Source of the DNA: Desertivirga brevis
GTDB lineage: Bacteria; Bacteroidota; Bacteroidia; Sphingobacteriales; Sphingobacteriaceae
NCBI RefSeq assembly: GCF_017355835.1
Contig: NZ_JAFEWF010000001.1
Span: 248,001-312,000 of the forward strand
Direction of reading: 5' to 3'
Length of the DNA: 64,000 nt
Shown here: positions 36,175 through 44,946 of the stretch, one piece after another
Layout of the letters: every line of letters begins with the position of its first letter
Numbering within the stretch: position 1 is the stretch's first letter
Notes under the pieces: model-generated
Told to the model about the DNA's origin: nothing
Database searches by the model: none
The model's input: the letters and a program-made list of their open reading frames with translations, nothing else
Made by a program: the position numbers and the translations under genes

Positions 36175-37587
36175 TTACAAGAATTGCGCTATTATTCTAA
36201 TACCTTTCTCCAGCTGATCCTCGTCCAGGGAGGCGTAGCCTAAGCGTAAACCTTGCACCGGGGAGCTAAAACTAAAGCTCTCTGGTGATAAGATTTGCAC
36301 TCCTTTTTTTAACAGCACCTCAGACAGCTTCGTGATATCTACCTGTCCTTTTGGTGTTAGCCAGAATGCAAGTCCCCCTTCTGGTTTATGAAAATGCACT
36401 TTATCCCTTAGATGTTCATTAATTACCTTTTCAAAAAAGTCTCTTTTATTTTTATACGTCAATGTGGCTTTGCGAAGATGTCTTTTAATATGCCCCTCAT
36501 TAATAAGTTGAAGAACAGCCTGCTCCATCATGTTATCCCCTTGAGCATCTATGATCTTCCGGAGACTTGCAACATTGGTGATGACTTGCTTTGAGGAGGC
36601 GAGATAGCCGATACGCAGAGCAGGAGCAACAATTTTACTCATCGTTCCGATATAGACAAAGTTGCCAACGTTCTCAGAGCTGCTTACCGGTAGTATTGGC
36701 CGCTGTCCAAAGTGGAACTCGTTGTCGTAATCGTCTTCAATGATTGTAAATCCATAAGCGTTTGATAAAGAAATAAGCTGCAAACGCCTTTGTAAACTTA
36801 AAGTAACCGTAGTGGGGAATTGATGATGCGGTGTGGTGTAAATTGCCTTTACTGATTTATGCGTCTGAAGGATAGTACGAAGTTCGTCAATATTTAAACC
36901 ATTTTCATCAACGCTCAGCGGTACCAGTTCTGCTCCGGCACTCTGGAAAGCTTGCCATGCTGGCTTATATCCAGGATTTTCTACGATCACTTTATCGCCT
37001 GGCTTGAGCAGGGCATGTGCTGTTAAGTACATCGCCATTTGGCTTCCCCTGGTGATGAAAATCTCGTCGGGAGATAACCGCATGGAACGCTTGTAGTTAA
37101 GCATTTGCGCAATAGCGTTTCTGAAATCCCAATCACCAGCCTCTTCGGTATAACCCATCATTTGCCATCTTCCTTTTCGACTGAATATTTGTCGATAGGC
37201 CGCTGCAAGTTCATTTATTGGCGCTATTCGCGTGTCGGGGATTCCATCGTCAAATATAATTTCTGGCTTGATGCTTACCACTTGCTCAGAAACCACTGAA
37301 TTAGGATGTTTTACCGCTGAAAAGTCCGGTAAATTATCCGCAATGAACGTTCCTTTCCTCACTTTCGAAACCAGCCAACCTTCTGCAAGGAGAACATCTA
37401 ATGCATCGATCACTGTATTACGGTTGAGCTTTAATTGCAGTGCCATTTGCCTGCTGCCCGGTAGTGGATCGCCACTTTGCAGTTTTCCTCCCTTTATTGC
37501 CTCAATAATCGAATCGGCCACCTGAATATAGATCGGCCGTTCGCAGTTCACGTTTATTGTTATCTGTAGATCCCAGGGTCTGAGCAT
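36175..37587 (-). CDS. MocR/PdxR-type PLP-dependent transcription factor
   Basis: About 470 residues: an N-terminal GntR winged helix (about 15-75, PIYIQVADSIIEAIKGGKLQSGDPLPGSRQMA) joined by a linker to an aminotransferase-class-I fold (about 105-470). PLP-site marks are TRGSQMA, NPGY, EDDYDNEF and the Schiff-base Lys in TMSKIVAPALRIGY. Such proteins often control PLP synthesis, GABA use or an adjacent pump. No pdx gene is adjacent, so the target is open. I chose the ATG at 37587; the frame extends to 37695 with unrelated hydrophobic residues. Confidence 0.9.
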   Translation of the reverse strand: MLRPWDLQITINVNCERPIYIQVADSIIEAIKGGKLQSGDPLPGSRQMALQLKLNRNTVIDALDVLLAEGWLVSKVRKGTFIADNLPDFSAVKHPNSVVSEQVVSIKPEIIFDDGIPDTRIAPINELAAAYRQIFSRKGRWQMMGYTEEAGDWDFRNAIAQMLNYKRSMRLSPDEIFITRGSQMAMYLTAHALLKPGDKVIVENPGYKPAWQAFQSAGAELVPLSVDENGLNIDELRTILQTHKSVKAIYTTPHHQFPTTVTLSLQRRLQLISLSNAYGFTIIEDDYDNEFHFGQRPILPVSSSENVGNFVYIGTMSKIVAPALRIGYLASSKQVITNVASLRKIIDAQGDNMMEQAVLQLINEGHIKRHLRKATLTYKNKRDFFEKVINEHLRDKVHFHKPEGGLAFWLTPKGQVDITKLSEVLLKKGVQILSPESFSFSSPVQGLRLGYASLDEDQLEKGIRIIAQFL

Positions 37588-37835
37588 ATCTGGACTTGTG
37601 GCTATTAATAATTCAACTACAATTATATCAACAATATCATGGAATATTAGAAGATCATAAGGATTTACCAGTAATTGAACTGACAGTAGATACAAACAGA
37701 ACTTGCCTGCGGGTCATACAATTTTTGCGATTAGCAAATATTTTCTATTGATTAATAAGCCCGATCATTACCAGGTTGTAGAAAGGCTAGGAAAAAGGTC
37801 CGCAAACTTTATGTTTTAGCCATTGTTCAGCATGC

Positions 37836-38657
37836 ATGTCCCTAGCTGAATTTCGTAACAGGCTTTACATTGTAATTTTTCATTCAGATACACCCGGCGG
37901 ACGTAGGTTTGACATTGCTTTACTATGGCTTATAGTATTAAGTGTTGGGGTGGTTTTTATGGAGAGCATTGCTTCTGTAAGGAAGGAATATGCTCTTTTA
38001 ATAACAGCCGCCGAATGGTGCTTCACTATCCTCTTCACCATAGAATTTGTAGCCAGAGTATTTAGTTCACCCAACCGGTACCGGTATATATTTAGTTTTT
38101 ATGGGATGATTGATCTTTTAAGCATTCTTCCCGCATACCTGGCTTTGTTCATTCCAAACCTTCAATATTTGCTGGTAATTAGGGCATTGAGATTACTCAG
38201 GGTCTTCCGGATACTAAAGCTTACAAGGTTCTTGAAAGAAGGAAATGTGCTTGCAGTAGCATTAAGAGCGAGCATGTATAAAATTGTAGTGTTCCTTACA
38301 ACTGTAATTACCCTGGTAATTGTAGTAGGTACAATGATGTATGTGATCGAGGGAGAAAAAAATGGCTTCACAAGTATACCTATTTCCATCTATTGGGCCA
38401 TCGTTACAATTACCACCGTTGGCTATGGTGACATTTCTCCTTCAACTCCACTCGGCCAGTTCCTTGCAGCCCTACTGATGATTTTAGGCTACGGTATCAT
38501 TGCTGTACCCACAGGAATTGTATCTTCAGAAATTACCAGGATTTCAAATTCGGGACTGTTGCCTTGTCCAAATTGTAATCATATGATTTTCCCGGCCAAT
38601 GCAAGGTTCTGCGGCAACTGTGGCACCGAACAGAAACGCTCAGATAACAAAAATTAA
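37836..38657 (+). CDS. Voltage-type potassium channel with C-terminal zinc ribbon
   Basis: The 273-residue channel subunit has six helices. Helix S4 carries regularly spaced Arg (116, 119, 122, 125), the pore holds the K+ filter TVGYGD (194-199), and the S6 end is GYGIIAVPTGIV. After S6 a short cytoplasmic tail ends in a zinc ribbon with Cys244, 247, 259 and 262 (CPNC, CGNC). Prokaryotic Kv-type channels form tetramers in the inner membrane. The zinc ribbon could bind metal or a partner and set gating, which is inference. Confidence 0.9.
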   Translation: MSLAEFRNRLYIVIFHSDTPGGRRFDIALLWLIVLSVGVVFMESIASVRKEYALLITAAEWCFTILFTIEFVARVFSSPNRYRYIFSFYGMIDLLSILPAYLALFIPNLQYLLVIRALRLLRVFRILKLTRFLKEGNVLAVALRASMYKIVVFLTTVITLVIVVGTMMYVIEGEKNGFTSIPISIYWAIVTITTVGYGDISPSTPLGQFLAALLMILGYGIIAVPTGIVSSEITRISNSGLLPCPNCNHMIFPANARFCGNCGTEQKRSDNKN

Positions 38658-38717
38658 CATCAGACCGAAAGGATAGAACTTTTAGTTCAATGACCGGGAA
38701 AATCTAAAAAAACAATA

Positions 38718-40055
38718 TTATTTAGCGGGGGCAACCCTCCAAATAGTATTAGAAGCATCGTCTGCTACCAGAAGGGAACCATCACGAATTACGGCAACTC
38801 CCACCGGTCTTCCATATACTTTACTTTTTTCCTTATCTGCAATAAATCCGGTTAAGAAATCCTGGGGTTTACCTGAAGGTTTGCCGTTCTTAAATGGCAC
38901 AAATACTACCTTATATCCTACAAGCTGAGAATGGTTCCATGATCCATGTTGCCCGATGAAAGCTCCTCCCTGATATTCACCTGGGAATGCTTTTTGATCA
39001 TAAAAGGCTAAACCTAAAGATGCCGTATGAGAACCAAGCGAAACATCTGGAACTATAGTTTTTTTAACGAGGTCGGGCCGTACATTTTTCATTCTGGGAT
39101 CTTCATTAGGACCAAAGTAAGCATAGGGCCAGCCATAAAAACCATTTTCTTTAACACTGGTGATATAATCGGGCACTAACTCATCACCCAGTTCATCGCG
39201 TTCATTCACTGCTGTCCACAAGGTTTGGGTTCCTGGCTCCCAATCCATTCCTACTGGATTTCGCAGTCCTGATGCATAGATCTTCTCCCCTGAACCGTCA
39301 GGATTTACAACCAGTATAGCAGCCCTTCGAACCTCATGCTCCATTCCATTCTCTCCGTTATTAGATCCTGATCCTACAGAAATATAGATCTTGGAACCAT
39401 CCTTACTCGCAATAATATTACGCGTCCAATGATTGTTATACCCGCCTGCTGGAAGCTCAACGATTTTAGTCCCCTTAGCACTGATCTTCGTAGTACCAGG
39501 AGTATATGGAAAACGCATCAAACCACTTGTGTTGGCTACATAGAATGAATTATTTAAAACTAGCATACCCAGTGGTTGCTCTAAACCTGTTAAAAAAACC
39601 TGTTTAAGGTCTACTTTACCGTCTTTGTTACTATCCCTAAGAATAGTGATCCGGTTGGCGCTTGCATCCTGCTGATTCGCCTTTGCTTTACCGGTAATAT
39701 TATCTTTGATCTTTGCCTTTAGTTTCTTTTCGGTAGCAGCTTCAGCAATGAAAATATCTCCATTTGGAGCCTCATATATCCACCTGGGGTTTTGAAAACC
39801 ATCGGCGTACTTTGTAACCTGAAAACCAGAAGGTGCTACAGGAGTCTTTCCTTCCGGCCAGCCAATAATATCAGAAAAATTTGTCTTTGAGGCGGTAGTA
39901 TCTGGCTCAGGAAGAACCAGTTCTCCAGCCGCGGTTGATGTTCTGGAAATAGTATCAGCACCGCTATTTTTCGTTTGCTTGTTATTCGAATTACAACCTG
40001 TCCAAGCCAACCCAAGTGCCAAAACTAACCCGGGTAATACAAATTTGTTATTCAT
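38718..40055 (-). CDS. Sorbosone-dehydrogenase-like (PQQ/glucose dehydrogenase fold) lipoprotein
   Basis: A 445-residue lipoprotein (signal peptide to WTGC, Cys21) with a six-bladed propeller of the soluble PQQ sugar dehydrogenase/L-sorbosone dehydrogenase family. Landmarks are GFQVTKYADGFQNPRW, DIFIAEAAT, GLEQPLGMLV, YISVGSGSNNG, ASGLRNPVGMDWEPGT, WTAVNERDELGDELVPDY and GQHGSWNHS. Such enzymes act in the periplasm on sugars or related aldoses with PQQ. No PQQ biosynthesis gene is in the window, so the cofactor would come from elsewhere or be taken up. Confidence 0.88.
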   Translation of the reverse strand: MNNKFVLPGLVLALGLAWTGCNSNNKQTKNSGADTISRTSTAAGELVLPEPDTTASKTNFSDIIGWPEGKTPVAPSGFQVTKYADGFQNPRWIYEAPNGDIFIAEAATEKKLKAKIKDNITGKAKANQQDASANRITILRDSNKDGKVDLKQVFLTGLEQPLGMLVLNNSFYVANTSGLMRFPYTPGTTKISAKGTKIVELPAGGYNNHWTRNIIASKDGSKIYISVGSGSNNGENGMEHEVRRAAILVVNPDGSGEKIYASGLRNPVGMDWEPGTQTLWTAVNERDELGDELVPDYITSVKENGFYGWPYAYFGPNEDPRMKNVRPDLVKKTIVPDVSLGSHTASLGLAFYDQKAFPGEYQGGAFIGQHGSWNHSQLVGYKVVFVPFKNGKPSGKPQDFLTGFIADKEKSKVYGRPVGVAVIRDGSLLVADDASNTIWRVAPAK

Positions 40056-40110
40056 GCTCTTTTTTCAAAATTTCACTCAAGCAACCGTAAAAATACTTGT
40101 ATTGTTTGAA

Positions 40111-40740
40111 CTATAAGACGGAAACCGTTGACTGCTTAGCTATAAAGAGTTGGTCCAGATGCTGCTGGTAGCGCTTCAAATCTTTCTCAATATCTGCATT
40201 CTTCTCTACGTCGTGAAAATGCAGGCTTTCCAATGGATGCATTCCAGTGAAGGCATTCATGCGATGGAAACCGAATAAAGGCCCGTCGTCAACACTTCTT
40301 TGGTTAAAAAACTCACCAGGCAACGTAAAGGCAGTTGCCGGTGCATTCCAGGAAGTAGTTAGCAGATAATTACGCCCGTGTAGCATGCCCCCAGTCCCAT
40401 AATTAACGTCAGGGTTCTCCGCCTTCCGGCCATCACTATGATAAATTCCCTTACGGTGCCCAGCGGTGAAAACTTCGTCTATATACTTCTTGAAGCCGTG
40501 GGGCAACTGAAACCACCAAATAGGAGTGTGATAAATGATAGTATCAGCCCAAACAAAGTTCTCTACCTCTTCAATAACATCATATTCCTTATTTATATCT
40601 GTAGATCTCACTTCGAAACCTTCTCTGGTGTTGAAAAATTCTTTGGTTGCATCGAAAACGGATCTATTGAATCTTCCGCCTGAATGTCCAAATACCTGAC
40701 CTCCATTTATTACAAAAATCTTTTTACTTTGATTACTCAT
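40111..40740 (-). CDS. mdaB: NAD(P)H-dependent quinone oxidoreductase, MdaB type
   Basis: A flavodoxin-fold protein of 209 residues from the ATG at 40740. Landmarks are KKIFVINGGQ, SGGRFNRSVFD, YHTPIWWFQLPHGFKKYIDEVFTAGHRKGIYHSDGR and the C-terminal ESLHFHDVEKN. MdaB/QR2-type enzymes reduce quinones and nitroaromatics with FAD in the cytoplasm. It is divergent from the LysR gene at 40835, the usual arrangement for a target gene and its regulator. Its -7 box TACATTTG is at 40765-40758 on the minus strand. The frame extends to 40797, but the homology begins at the chosen start. Confidence 0.85.
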   Translation of the reverse strand: MSNQSKKIFVINGGQVFGHSGGRFNRSVFDATKEFFNTREGFEVRSTDINKEYDVIEEVENFVWADTIIYHTPIWWFQLPHGFKKYIDEVFTAGHRKGIYHSDGRKAENPDVNYGTGGMLHGRNYLLTTSWNAPATAFTLPGEFFNQRSVDDGPLFGFHRMNAFTGMHPLESLHFHDVEKNADIEKDLKRYQQHLDQLFIAKQSTVSVL

Positions 40741-40757
40741 ATTTATTGCTTTTGACA

Positions 40758-40765
40758 CAAATGTA
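40758..40765 (-). promoter_or_regulatory. -7 promoter box of mdaB
   Basis: The minus strand reads TACATTTG, an exact TANNTTTG match, 17 bases before the mdaB start codon. Confidence 0.5.
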
Positions 40766-40788
40766 GGACGGTAAATACTTCTATTAAA

Positions 40789-40815
40789 ATAATACAAATC
40801 ATACCTTTGTATTAT
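40789..40815. promoter_or_regulatory. 27-bp palindrome between mdaB and lysR, probable LysR operator
   Basis: ATAATACAAA, seven bases, then TTTGTATTAT form perfect ten-base arms with the T-N11-A style of LysR sites. The lysR -7 box TACCTTTG (40802-40809) lies inside it, so the regulator should repress its own gene while sitting about 25 bases upstream of the mdaB -7 box. Confidence 0.7.
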
Positions 40816-40834
40816 AATTATAATAGATATTACT

Positions 40835-41731
40835 ATGGTGAATTTAGAGTGGTTCAGAACTTTTAAAGCTATTTACGAGACAGGAAGTCTTACGGGAGCG
40901 GCAGAAGCATTATATGTTTCTCAACCTGGGGTAAGTTTACATCTTAGCTCTTTGGAGGCATACGTGGGCTACAAATTATTCGACCGTAGTTCAAGAAAAA
41001 TGGTCACTACAGAAAGAGGTAAGGTTTTATATAACTATATTGTAGAAGCACTTACCCACCTTGAAAAGGCAGAACAGCATTTTCACAAAAGCACAGAAAA
41101 AGAGCGGCCAACTATTAGTATAGGTATGTGCTTCGAAACTTTTCAATTTACTTTGGAGCCCTATTTGCCAAGATTACCCTTTAATGTGATCATCAAGTTT
41201 GGGGATTATCCAGAGATGCTGAGCGATCTGGATGCTGGTATTCTTGACCTGATCATTACTCCACAGAAGGGGGAATTTACGGGATTAGAATATGAGGCAT
41301 TTTTTAAGGAACGTATTGTAATAGTAGGAGGGGCTAATACTGATATAGAGGGCTTTAAAAAACTGCTGAAGGATGGAAACAAGGTTGATATTCAAAAATG
41401 GTTGAAGAAACAGATCTGGTACGGGACAAATGGAGATATGGAGCATCTTCGAAGGTTCTGGCATTTCAACTTTGGGAAAAGACCCGACTTCAAGCCAAAC
41501 TACATAGTGCCCAATATGAGCTCCATACTAAGATGTCTTGGCGGAGGCGAAGGCATTGCCGTAATACCTGACTTTTTATCAAAAAAGGAATTCGAGCAGG
41601 GCCACGTTAAATTGGTATGGGAAGGTGATAAACCAATTGAAAACACCCTTTATTTTGGCACCCGTAAAAAGACTACTTATAATAATGAAATTGCCATGGT
41701 CAAAGAGATTTTTTTAAGGGAAATGGTTTAA
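40835..41731 (+). CDS. LysR-family transcriptional regulator
   Basis: The 298-residue protein has an N-terminal winged helix (about 4-63: FRTFKAIYETGSLTGAAEALYVSQPGVSLHLSSLE in two parts, YKLFDRSSRKMVTTERG) and a C-terminal periplasmic-binding-protein-like effector domain (about 90-295). It is divergent from mdaB and shares a 95-base region holding a long palindrome, so mdaB is the probable target and the effector may be a quinone or other electrophile. The effector is inferred from the neighbour only. Confidence 0.92.
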   Translation: MVNLEWFRTFKAIYETGSLTGAAEALYVSQPGVSLHLSSLEAYVGYKLFDRSSRKMVTTERGKVLYNYIVEALTHLEKAEQHFHKSTEKERPTISIGMCFETFQFTLEPYLPRLPFNVIIKFGDYPEMLSDLDAGILDLIITPQKGEFTGLEYEAFFKERIVIVGGANTDIEGFKKLLKDGNKVDIQKWLKKQIWYGTNGDMEHLRRFWHFNFGKRPDFKPNYIVPNMSSILRCLGGGEGIAVIPDFLSKKEFEQGHVKLVWEGDKPIENTLYFGTRKKTTYNNEIAMVKEIFLREMV

Positions 41732-41734
41732 AGA

Positions 41735-42928
41735 TTATAATTTCTTTATTATCCAATAGAAACCTGCCGCGGTGATGATAGAAACCAAGCCGGTAAGTGT
41801 CCATAGAACATCAAACCCAAAGTGGTCGGCAATACGCGTCCCTATAAATGGAGATATGATATGTGCAGCAGAAAATGCCAGGGAATTTACTCCCATATAA
41901 GAACCCTGCTTTTTTCCTGAAGCCCTTTTCATAGTCAATGTTGCCATAAAAGGCATGGCTAGAATTTCGGATATACATAGCAGGAACATACCGAAGTAGA
42001 GAAGCAGGAATTTGCCGGGCAATAGTAGTACGAGAAAGGCAGCACCACCTAACAAAGTCCCGATGATGATCGTTCCACTTGCTCCAAGTCGTCTTTCTGC
42101 AATATGTACGAGGATCATCTCGAGTGAAAAGACCACGAATCCACTGTAGGCGAGTATTACTCCGATACTCCATTCACTAAGGTGATGGACCGTCCTGTAA
42201 AACAGTGGGAGAGTGCTTAGAAGCTGGAAAAAACAAACACTGTACAGCAGGCAGAAAAAACTAAATACTAAAAACGGAGCATCCTTCCATGGAGACAAAC
42301 CAGTTGTTCCCTTTTCAGGATCTTTTTGAACACCTTTAACGGGTTGCAGATTCCGGAAATAAAAGTAGAAAAAGAGGCCAGCAAGTCCCGTACTGATCGC
42401 ATTTCCATAAAACAACCAATGGTAAGAGATAGCCGCAAGTAGACCTCCCAGAGCCGGGCCAATAGAGAAGCCCAGGTTCATAGCCATTCTGTTAAGAGAA
42501 AAAGCTTTTGTGATATTTTCAGGCGACGTATACGACGCAATAGAAACGGTATTCGCTGGCCGGAAAGTTTCACTGATAACACTTAGAATAAAGACTCCAA
42601 TACTTAATTGAACGGGAGTACTTAGAACAGGAAGGATACAGTATACCGGAACACAAAGCATAAGGCAAAGGAACTGAACCCTGAAATTACCAACCTTATC
42701 ACTTAACCATCCTCCTAAAGCTGACCCAACTACGGCACCTGCACCAAAACAACTTAAAGTATTTCCGGTATCTTTCAAGCTAAATTTAAGCGCATCAGTC
42801 ATGTAAACCCCGAGAAATGGAATAACCATCGCTCCGCTGCGATTGATAAGCATTATCAATGCCAGCATCCAGGCGGGTTTAGACAGACCACGATAAGAAT
42901 TAAGGTAAAGTTGTATTAAATGCTTCAT
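41735..42928 (-). CDS. MFS transporter (multidrug-resistance type)
   Basis: About 397 residues with twelve helices. The MFS motif A is seen as GGWLSDKVGNFRVQ after helix 2 and in looser form after helix 8. SFSIGPALGG-like NLGFSIGPALGGLLA after helix 5 is the antiporter motif of drug exporters. The likely role is proton-driven efflux from the cytoplasm. I used the ATG at 42928; an upstream ATG at 42970 adds 14 residues. It faces LysR tail to tail. A dyad 37 bases upstream may bind a regulator. Confidence 0.88.
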   Translation of the reverse strand: MKHLIQLYLNSYRGLSKPAWMLALIMLINRSGAMVIPFLGVYMTDALKFSLKDTGNTLSCFGAGAVVGSALGGWLSDKVGNFRVQFLCLMLCVPVYCILPVLSTPVQLSIGVFILSVISETFRPANTVSIASYTSPENITKAFSLNRMAMNLGFSIGPALGGLLAAISYHWLFYGNAISTGLAGLFFYFYFRNLQPVKGVQKDPEKGTTGLSPWKDAPFLVFSFFCLLYSVCFFQLLSTLPLFYRTVHHLSEWSIGVILAYSGFVVFSLEMILVHIAERRLGASGTIIIGTLLGGAAFLVLLLPGKFLLLYFGMFLLCISEILAMPFMATLTMKRASGKKQGSYMGVNSLAFSAAHIISPFIGTRIADHFGFDVLWTLTGLVSIITAAGFYWIIKKL

Positions 42929-42964
42929 GGGCAGGCGGTAAAAATAAGAGAATTGGACCGACCT

Positions 42965-42982
42965 TGACAAATCGTTTTGTCA
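42965..42982. promoter_or_regulatory. Dyad upstream of the MFS gene
   Basis: TGACAAA-TCGT-TTTGTCA has perfect seven-base arms. On the minus strand it contains a TTTG that is 21 bases before TATTTTTA, a near-consensus -7 box of the MFS gene, so a bound protein would block the promoter. Confidence 0.45.
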
Positions 42983-43015
42983 TAAAAGAAAGGATATCCT
43001 AAACCTTCCAATTGA

Positions 43016-43046
43016 TTTGCAGTTTTGTGCGGAATCTTTAATTTTG
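43016..43046 (+). promoter_or_regulatory. Promoter of the lipoprotein gene at 43081
   Basis: TTTG (43016-43019), exactly 19 bases, then TAATTTTG (43039-43046) is a perfect Bacteroidota promoter. The leader would be about 30 bases. Confidence 0.7.
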
Positions 43047-43080
43047 CACCGCACTATAGAAATACTACTTAATTGGGAAT

Positions 43081-43731
43081 ATGAACTTTAAGCTTATCAC
43101 TTGTACATTTATCACCGCTCTTTTTGCATTCACTTCCTGCAAGAAAACGCAAGAAGAACCTGTAATTGAATACCCTTTCACTTTAGAAAATTCAACCGTA
43201 GAAAAAAAGTCGGAGATACAGCTCTTTACTAGTAATCAGGAATTGAAGGACGTAGGAAAGATCACAAAGTTTGTTGAAAATAGTCAGCTATTTAACATGC
43301 ATTTACAAGATAATCGTTTCGGTTCGTTGACTGTCTTTTCTGCCGACTCCTCTTATTTCAATTTTCCTGAAAACAAGTATACGTATGAGAAAAAAAACGG
43401 CTTGTATTACTTTTATTCTACATACTTATATGATCTTGGAGATGCTCCGGCTGGCTCATTGGCATTAGTAAAACATAAGGAACCACATTTTAATACCGCC
43501 CAGGGAGTAATGGCAAAAGAAATCAGGGTTGCTAAGGGAACATTAAAATCACTGGAATTTTCATGCCTTGCCTATAAATTATCCAGGAACAGCTATAATG
43601 TAAACGGAAAGCTTACGGGGTCTACAGAGGAGGAAGGTGTTCTATATAATGAATTCAATGAAGACTTCCTGAGAAGCCTTGGAGAACATGATACTTTGGC
43701 TGTCCAAAAATTTGTGATAACCGTAAAATAA
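43081..43731 (+). CDS. Small lipoprotein of unknown function
   Basis: The 216-residue lipoprotein has lipobox FTSC followed by KKTQEE. The mature part is beta-rich (FTLENSTVEKKSEIQLFTSNQEL, YTYEKKNGLYYFYSTYLYDLG, LKSLEFSCLAYKLSRNSYNV) without a recognised family. It has its own consensus promoter and is not in an operon. Confidence 0.6.
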   Translation: MNFKLITCTFITALFAFTSCKKTQEEPVIEYPFTLENSTVEKKSEIQLFTSNQELKDVGKITKFVENSQLFNMHLQDNRFGSLTVFSADSSYFNFPENKYTYEKKNGLYYFYSTYLYDLGDAPAGSLALVKHKEPHFNTAQGVMAKEIRVAKGTLKSLEFSCLAYKLSRNSYNVNGKLTGSTEEEGVLYNEFNEDFLRSLGEHDTLAVQKFVITVK

Positions 43732-43827
43732 TTAGTCGTATTCTACCCTGCTTTTGTCGCAATGTACACACCTTTTACTTCATATTAACTTCGATATTTG
43801 GATAAAAATCACCGAAATAAAAGAAAT

Positions 43828-44238
43828 ATGAAAGACGAAAGAAACCCCATTGGATGGACAGAGATTTATGTGGAAGATCTTGTCCGCGCCCAAAAATTCT
43901 ATGAAGATGTTTTGCAAATTACGATGCAACCAGCTCCGGTGCCTCAAGGAATGGAAGCTGAGGAAGGAAGTGACGACTACTTCGAAATGGTATTTTTTCC
44001 AGGTAACATGGAAGCCCCGGGAGTAAGTGGTTCTTTGGTAAAATCAAAAATGTTCAAACCGGGATCAGGAGGAACAATGGTCTACTTCTCATGTAGTGAT
44101 TGCGCAGAGGAAATTTCAAGGGTTGAAGCCGCTGGAGGGCAGGTAATAGCAGGTAAAATGCCTATTGGTGAATATGGATTCTGCGGGATTTGCATGGATA
44201 CGGAGGGTAACCAGATTGGTTTCCACTCAATGCAATAG
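43828..44238 (+). CDS. VOC (glyoxalase/bleomycin-resistance fold) protein
   Basis: A protein of about 136 residues from the ATG at 43828 with the two beta-alpha-beta3 units of the vicinal-oxygen-chelate fold: IGWTEIYVEDLVRAQKFYEDVL at the start and GGTMVYFSCSDCAEEISRVEAAGG in the second half, ending MDTEGNQIGFHS. The metal-binding Glu/His of true glyoxalase I are not all evident, so this is a VOC protein of unknown substrate. A terminator follows. Confidence 0.85.
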   Translation: MKDERNPIGWTEIYVEDLVRAQKFYEDVLQITMQPAPVPQGMEAEEGSDDYFEMVFFPGNMEAPGVSGSLVKSKMFKPGSGGTMVYFSCSDCAEEISRVEAAGGQVIAGKMPIGEYGFCGICMDTEGNQIGFHSMQ

Positions 44239-44253
44239 GAAAAATTTTCTTGC

Positions 44254-44281
44254 AAAGGGAGTTGAATGCTCCCTTTTTTTA
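44254..44281 (+). terminator. Intrinsic terminator after the VOC gene
   Basis: AAAGGGAG (44254-44261) pairs with CTCCCTTT (44269-44276) around a seven-base loop, directly followed by more T's. Confidence 0.85.
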
Positions 44282-44369
44282 TTCCCTGAAAATGATTGCA
44301 TTAGGGCGAAATATTTATTTAGAAGGGGAATTCCCCCTAGATTACATTTTCCGATATCATCACTATTTC

Positions 44370-44377
44370 TATATTTG
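44370..44377 (+). promoter_or_regulatory. -7 promoter box of tRNA-Leu
   Basis: TATATTTG is an exact TANNTTTG match 25 bases before the tRNA 5' end; the -33 element is weak (TTTT at 44347). Confidence 0.5.
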
Positions 44378-44402
44378 CGCCATAATACGTCGTTCCCAGC
44401 CT

Positions 44403-44489
44403 GCCCGGATGGCGAAATTGGTAAACGTTGCGGTCTCAGAAGCCGTTGAGAATTGTCTCTTGAGAGTTCGAGTCTCTCTCCGGGCACCA
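44403..44489 (+). tRNA. tRNA-Leu (anticodon CAG)
   Basis: An 87-base class II tRNA with CCA encoded. The acceptor stem is GCCCGGA with TCCGGGC, the D loop has AAATTGGTAAA, the anticodon loop CTCAGAA gives CAG, a long variable arm contains GAGA...TCTC, and the T arm is GAGAG-TTCGAGT-CTCTC. It lies between the VOC gene and the minus-strand MmcQ gene, whose stop is 11 bases away. Confidence 0.95.
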
Positions 44490-44499
44490 GGTTAACCAC

Positions 44500-44850
44500 T
44501 TATTCACCCTCATTTTGTTTCAGCTGTAACCTTAAGTTTTTAGGAGCAACTTCGCAATAGGCGGTTCTCAAAGCATCTGTAAACAACCCTTCATTTACCC
44601 GCTTCATTTCTATCATTGTCCAGCCTTGTTTTCCCCATTTATTATTAACGGGATAGATCACTGTTCTGTCATTAGAGGAAAATACATCCTGGTCTATTTC
44701 AGACAACTTCACTGTGGCTATTTGTAGTTCGGCTACGTAAGTGGCAAAAATCTTTTTCTTAACCCTGAATGACGTTTTTTCAAAGTGGGGTTCTTCCGTT
44801 ACTTCCGGCAATGAGAGAGCCAGTTGTCTGAATAAGTCAAATGTTACCAT
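44500..44850 (-). CDS. MmcQ/YjbR family protein
   Basis: The 116-residue protein matches the MmcQ/YjbR fold (a CyaY-like double-wing domain): FDLFRQLALSLPEVTEEPHFEKTSFRVKKKIFATY at the start and the closing WTMIEMKRVNEGLFTDALRTAY. Some members are annotated as DNA-binding, but direct evidence is poor. I used the ATG at 44850; one at 44856 adds two residues. It is a single gene next to the tRNA. Confidence 0.85.
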   Translation of the reverse strand: MVTFDLFRQLALSLPEVTEEPHFEKTSFRVKKKIFATYVAELQIATVKLSEIDQDVFSSNDRTVIYPVNNKWGKQGWTMIEMKRVNEGLFTDALRTAYCEVAPKNLRLQLKQNEGE

Positions 44851-44946
44851 AATCAACCAAATAGAAGGATTCTTTTTTAGCTTTACAAAACATTGGCTGT
44901 TTAGCTACAATCTCCAGTAATACAAGATTGTCGAAAAGATAATTGA

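Noticed and set aside
44165..44499. Several open frames across the tRNA-Leu gene on both strands.
   Set aside because: They overlap a complete tRNA, its promoter and the VOC terminator and have no family match.
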